Assembly: GCA_031409875.1 (NCBI GenBank)
Contig: JANNYB010000045.1
Coordinates: 1-64,000, forward strand
Origin: CALMEH01 sp031409875
GTDB taxonomy: Bacteria; Acidobacteriota; Blastocatellia; Pyrinomonadales; Pyrinomonadaceae
Length of the DNA: 64,000 bases
Direction of reading: 5' to 3'
Below, piece by piece: positions 61,182 to 64,000 of this stretch. A program made the translations under genes and the position numbers. Positions within the stretch are counted from its first letter, which is position 1, and each line of letters opens with the position of its first letter. The notes under the pieces were generated by a model, which was not told the DNA's origin, did not search any database, and saw only the letters and a list, made by a program, of their open reading frames with translations.

Positions 61182-62147
61182 TTATTTTTTCAGCGTAAAT
61201 CCGGCTTGAATCCAGCGCAGATTTATCCCGATTCGTTCCGCTTCCGGATTTGCCCAAGTATATGCAACGGTTTTTCCGGTCGCATTTTCAACAATTCCTA
61301 ACTTCAAAACTTTTGTGCCGTTTTTGTAAGTCAACTGCGCGAGTTGGGCGGAAAATTTGTCGTTGATTTTGACCATTCCGCCTTGGTCGTGAATCATCAA
61401 ATTTCGCTGTCCTGTCCAATCTTCGGCGGGCGCGTCTTGTCCGGTCATTTCGGTTGAACCACTTTTAAAAATCGCTGTCCAGCCTTCAAATATTCTAACT
61501 CGTTTGAGTTTGTGATGAATGCCGGATTTGTTGCCGAAAACGTAATTTCCTTGGTCGTCTTTGGCTTGGTCGTTTATCCAGATTTCGTCTTTCGTCAGAA
61601 ATAAATCGTCGGTAATTATTAAAGTTTTGCCGCTTCTTTTGCTGACGACTTGGCAGGCGTTCGGCTTCATTGAGCCTTCAAATTTATCGCCCATTTTGTT
61701 CAAACGCCAATAAACTTCGCAACCTTTCGGCGAATCCATTTTGTCGAGTGTCAAACCGTTTAATTTTGAATTATCGAGATGCGCGTTCAGCACGGCTTTT
61801 TCGTCGGCGAAAGTGTAAATTTTCAGTTCAATCGCTTTTTCTTTTTTGTTCGGCGTGAAAACATAAAGGCGTTGGCGATAAATTTTCGCTTCATCGCCGT
61901 CCATAAATTGTTGAACATAAAAGACATTTTCGCCGATTGCCGGAAGATTTACCCGCGCAAAAATTGAATGAATGCGCTCGTGCGGAAATTCCGCTTTCGA
62001 TTCTTTTTCCTCGAAAGTTTGCGCGTAATTATCGAATCTGCCTTCAAACCATTTCATCATCAGAGGCATTTCCTTCGACGGATTTTGCGCCGCAACCGAT
62101 AATGCGAAAAACAATAAAACGCTTGAAATCAAAAAAAACTTTTTCAT
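61182..62147 (-). CDS. Exported CpcT/CpeT-like protein
   Basis: 321 residues from ATG 62147. A signal peptide (KFFLISSVLLFFALSVAAQ) is followed by MMKWFEGRFDNYAQ, FPHERIHSIFARVNLPAIGE, FYVQQFMD and YRQRLYVF, the pattern of the CpcT/CpeT family. Those proteins attach bilin to phycobilisomes in cyanobacteria. No pigment genes are here, so another ligand is likely. The ORF may also begin at GTG 62156. Confidence 0.8.
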   Translation of the reverse strand: MKKFFLISSVLLFFALSVAAQNPSKEMPLMMKWFEGRFDNYAQTFEEKESKAEFPHERIHSIFARVNLPAIGENVFYVQQFMDGDEAKIYRQRLYVFTPNKKEKAIELKIYTFADEKAVLNAHLDNSKLNGLTLDKMDSPKGCEVYWRLNKMGDKFEGSMKPNACQVVSKRSGKTLIITDDLFLTKDEIWINDQAKDDQGNYVFGNKSGIHHKLKRVRIFEGWTAIFKSGSTEMTGQDAPAEDWTGQRNLMIHDQGGMVKINDKFSAQLAQLTYKNGTKVLKLGIVENATGKTVAYTWANPEAERIGINLRWIQAGFTLKK

Positions 62148-62161
62148 AATTTTCACGGAAA

Positions 62162-62200
62162 TTGAAAAGAGTGTCGCAGGAAATTCGATACTCTTTTCAA
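62162..62200 (-). terminator. Probable terminator of the TonB receptor gene
   Basis: A 15-base stem, TTGAAAAGAGT-type arms at 62162-62176 and 62186-62200 with one mismatch, lies 46 bases after the receptor stop. The T run is short. Confidence 0.6.
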
Positions 62201-62245
62201 CGAATTAAAACAATTTGAAATTTGAAATTTCAAAAAAAGTTCATA

Positions 62246-64000
62246 TTACTTGAACAATTTATTCCATTCAAACGAAAGTCCGAACACAAAACTTCTGCCC
62301 GGTGCGGGCGCGGTTTGGAAATGTTCGTAGAAAAAATTGTTCGTCAGATTGTCAACGCCGGTCGTGAACGTGAACTTGTAGCGTTCTGCACGCCAAGTGT
62401 AGCCGCCTCTGATAGTTTGTTTGTCAATCGAGTTCAAATTGGCAAATGTGCCGTAATTAACCAAAGTCGTGCCGATAAAACTGAGCGGATCGGCGCGGGT
62501 TACGCGGTTTTGATGCCGCCAGAAATATTCGGCGAAAATTCTGCCGTCGCGGTCGAGATATTGAACGCCGCCGATAATGCGAAACGGCGTGATATTTGCG
62601 AGCGGAAAATCATTAAGCGAACCTTTCAAAGGAATCGGCGTGGTCGTTTTGTTATAAAGCAAATTGAACGCCGTAATTGCCTGTGCAAGCGGCGCGTTGT
62701 TCGTGCCGTGCTGTGTGCCGAGCGAGTAATAACCCGTCAAACTGCCGAAACGTCCGATTGACAAACTGCTTTCGGCAGTTGATTCCCAGCCCGAAATGAC
62801 GTTTGAAGCCGCATTGATGCGGGCATTGATGCTAACCACCGCTTGACCGCTGACACATCCGAAACCGACTGCTCCCGCACTTCCCGGAAGACTCGGCGGA
62901 ATCGGCGCAACGCAATAATTTTGCGCCGGTGCAAATGTCAGCAAATCGGTAATTTCGTTGCGGAAATATCCGAGCGAAAACGTAAAAAATTTCTGCTGAA
63001 CTTTTACGCCAACATCATAATTACTACCTTTTTCGGGCAATAAATTCGGATTGCCGACGACGAGCGAGGCGAAAAACGAGCCGGGCGAAAAATTACGAAT
63101 CAAATAGCGTTCCGTAATTCCCGGTTCGCGGTAGCTGTTTGCCCAACGAAAATACGGATTGATGCCGTAAGGAAGCCGTCCGACGATGCCGAAACTGTAT
63201 GTTACCGAACTGCGATTTGATGTAACCGAACCCGTTCCGGCAGTCAACCGCGTCAAATTCGGCAAAGCCGCGACGAGCGTCGTTAAAGCCTGCGGATTCG
63301 CCGTCAAACCCGGCACCGCCGCATTGAGCGCGGCAAATTCCGTCGAAAGCGGAAAACCGTTTCCGGGAAGCCCAGCCGTAACCCAATTATCGCGGCGCAC
63401 ACCGAACGTAACGCGAACGTATTTGAAGCGGTCTAATTCGGCTTGAGCATAAATATTGTTGTCAGTGTAATTTGAAACTGGCGCACTTGCACCGATTGTC
63501 GGCGCAACGGTCGAGCTTAAAGTCGTTGACAATCCCGGAATCGCTCCCGCGCCGACGACCGGAGCGGACAGAAAATAATCTCTCGAATTTTCCTTCGTTT
63601 TTCCGCCGCCGACGGTTACGAACAAACCTTTGAACGGCGCAAATGTCGCTTGAATGTCAATGCCGTAGGTGTTCACCGTATTCAAATTATAAGTATAACT
63701 CGAACCTGTAATTGCCGGCGTTACGCCCGTGAGCGTGTTCGCGCTGAAAATCGAAGGATTTCCAGTGAACGCGCCGGTTGCCGCGACATAACTTCCGCCG
63801 AATGTGCTGTTCAGATTGGCGTAAGTAAATTGATTTTGCGGAAAAGACAATTTTTGATGAAAATAATTGACCGAAGCCCGCGGGATATATTTATTGATGT
63901 CTAAAACTTCGTAGCGAACGCCGAATTTCGTGAAATGTCTGAACGCCGTATATCTTAACTGCGTTTCATACGGCGGACCCGAAAAAGCATTGCCGATGTC
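62246..64000 (-). CDS. TonB-dependent receptor, C-terminal part (runs off window)
   Basis: The reading frame stays open from 63850 to the window edge at 64000, so the true start is beyond the window. The visible 584 residues are an outer-membrane beta-barrel with many YxFxxG-type strands, including GINPYFRWANSYREPGITER and NLLPEKGSNYDVGVKVQQKF, and the barrel end RSFVFGLSFEWNKLF. It would import a ligand with energy from TonB. The plug domain is not in the window, and the ligand cannot be inferred. Confidence 0.88.
   Translation of the reverse strand, partial: DIGNAFSGPPYETQLRYTAFRHFTKFGVRYEVLDINKYIPRASVNYFHQKLSFPQNQFTYANLNSTFGGSYVAATGAFTGNPSIFSANTLTGVTPAITGSSYTYNLNTVNTYGIDIQATFAPFKGLFVTVGGGKTKENSRDYFLSAPVVGAGAIPGLSTTLSSTVAPTIGASAPVSNYTDNNIYAQAELDRFKYVRVTFGVRRDNWVTAGLPGNGFPLSTEFAALNAAVPGLTANPQALTTLVAALPNLTRLTAGTGSVTSNRSSVTYSFGIVGRLPYGINPYFRWANSYREPGITERYLIRNFSPGSFFASLVVGNPNLLPEKGSNYDVGVKVQQKFFTFSLGYFRNEITDLLTFAPAQNYCVAPIPPSLPGSAGAVGFGCVSGQAVVSINARINAASNVISGWESTAESSLSIGRFGSLTGYYSLGTQHGTNNAPLAQAITAFNLLYNKTTTPIPLKGSLNDFPLANITPFRIIGGVQYLDRDGRIFAEYFWRHQNRVTRADPLSFIGTTLVNYGTFANLNSIDKQTIRGGYTWRAERYKFTFTTGVDNLTNNFFYEHFQTAPAPGRSFVFGLSFEWNKLFK

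Noticed and set aside
1..64000. tRNA, rRNA, CRISPR arrays and phage genes
   Set aside because: I looked for conserved tRNA arms, rRNA-like regions, repeat-spacer patterns and capsid or portal motifs by eye and saw none; short RNAs could still be missed.

Overview
The window looks like a chromosome segment of an Acidobacteriota bacterium, most likely of the Blastocatellia/Pyrinomonadaceae type. This is inferred from gene content: a VWFA-related protein of the acidobacterial type, tandem exported S9 peptidases beside a BNR/VPS10-like protein, a BshA-type bacillithiol gene, a winged-helix/PD40 regulator and a TonB-dependent receptor. Coding sequence is moderately AT-rich with many AAA/GAA/ATT codons. 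I saw no rRNA, tRNA, CRISPR or phage region.

Layout. 1-10 kb: secreted proteins (VWFA protein, two S9 peptidases, a large BNR/VPS10-like protein). 10-25 kb: housekeeping and envelope genes (amphipathic membrane protein, M50 protease, HU, neutral zinc metallopeptidase, asparaginase, alpha/beta hydrolase, exported PIG-L deacetylase, APC permease, BshA). 25-30.5 kb: glycogen debranching enzyme, small metabolic proteins, an MFS transporter and a duplicated cassette of a nucleotidyltransferase plus a very small ORF. 30.5-43.5 kb and 50-59 kb: a dispersed catabolic region with dihydropyrimidinase/hydantoinase, a GntR/UTRA regulator, a two-domain cupin, amidohydrolase, acyl-CoA ligase, HyuA, a nitrilase-like protein, aldehyde dehydrogenase, HMG-CoA-lyase-like protein, class III CoA-transferase, an N-carbamoylsarcosine-amidase-like isochorismatase and HyuB. 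43.6-47.2 kb: a separate accessory operon with uniform strong Shine-Dalgarno sites. 59-64 kb: amine oxidase, a CpcT/CpeT-like protein and the 3' part of a TonB-dependent receptor.

The catabolic genes read as a pathway that opens a cyclic amide, imide or ureide, hydrolyses the open-chain carbamoyl or amide group, oxidises an aldehyde, activates an acid with CoA and cleaves it. Four far-apart promoters (HyuA, HyuB, aldehyde dehydrogenase and a small lipocalin-like gene) carry the same palindrome, TTTGTTATA-N4-TATAACAAA, which suggests one regulon. The GntR protein is the obvious candidate regulator. The substrate cannot be read from the sequence.

The most striking non-coding feature is the density of long inverted repeats from at least five sequence families. 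They lie at seven of eight convergent gene junctions, often overlap stop codons, nest inside each other, and in several places have been absorbed into coding sequence, in one case as the signal peptide of the PIG-L protein. A separate REP-associated tyrosine transposase (RAYT) gene is flanked by inverted GTAG-type hairpin units whose stems differ by compensatory changes.
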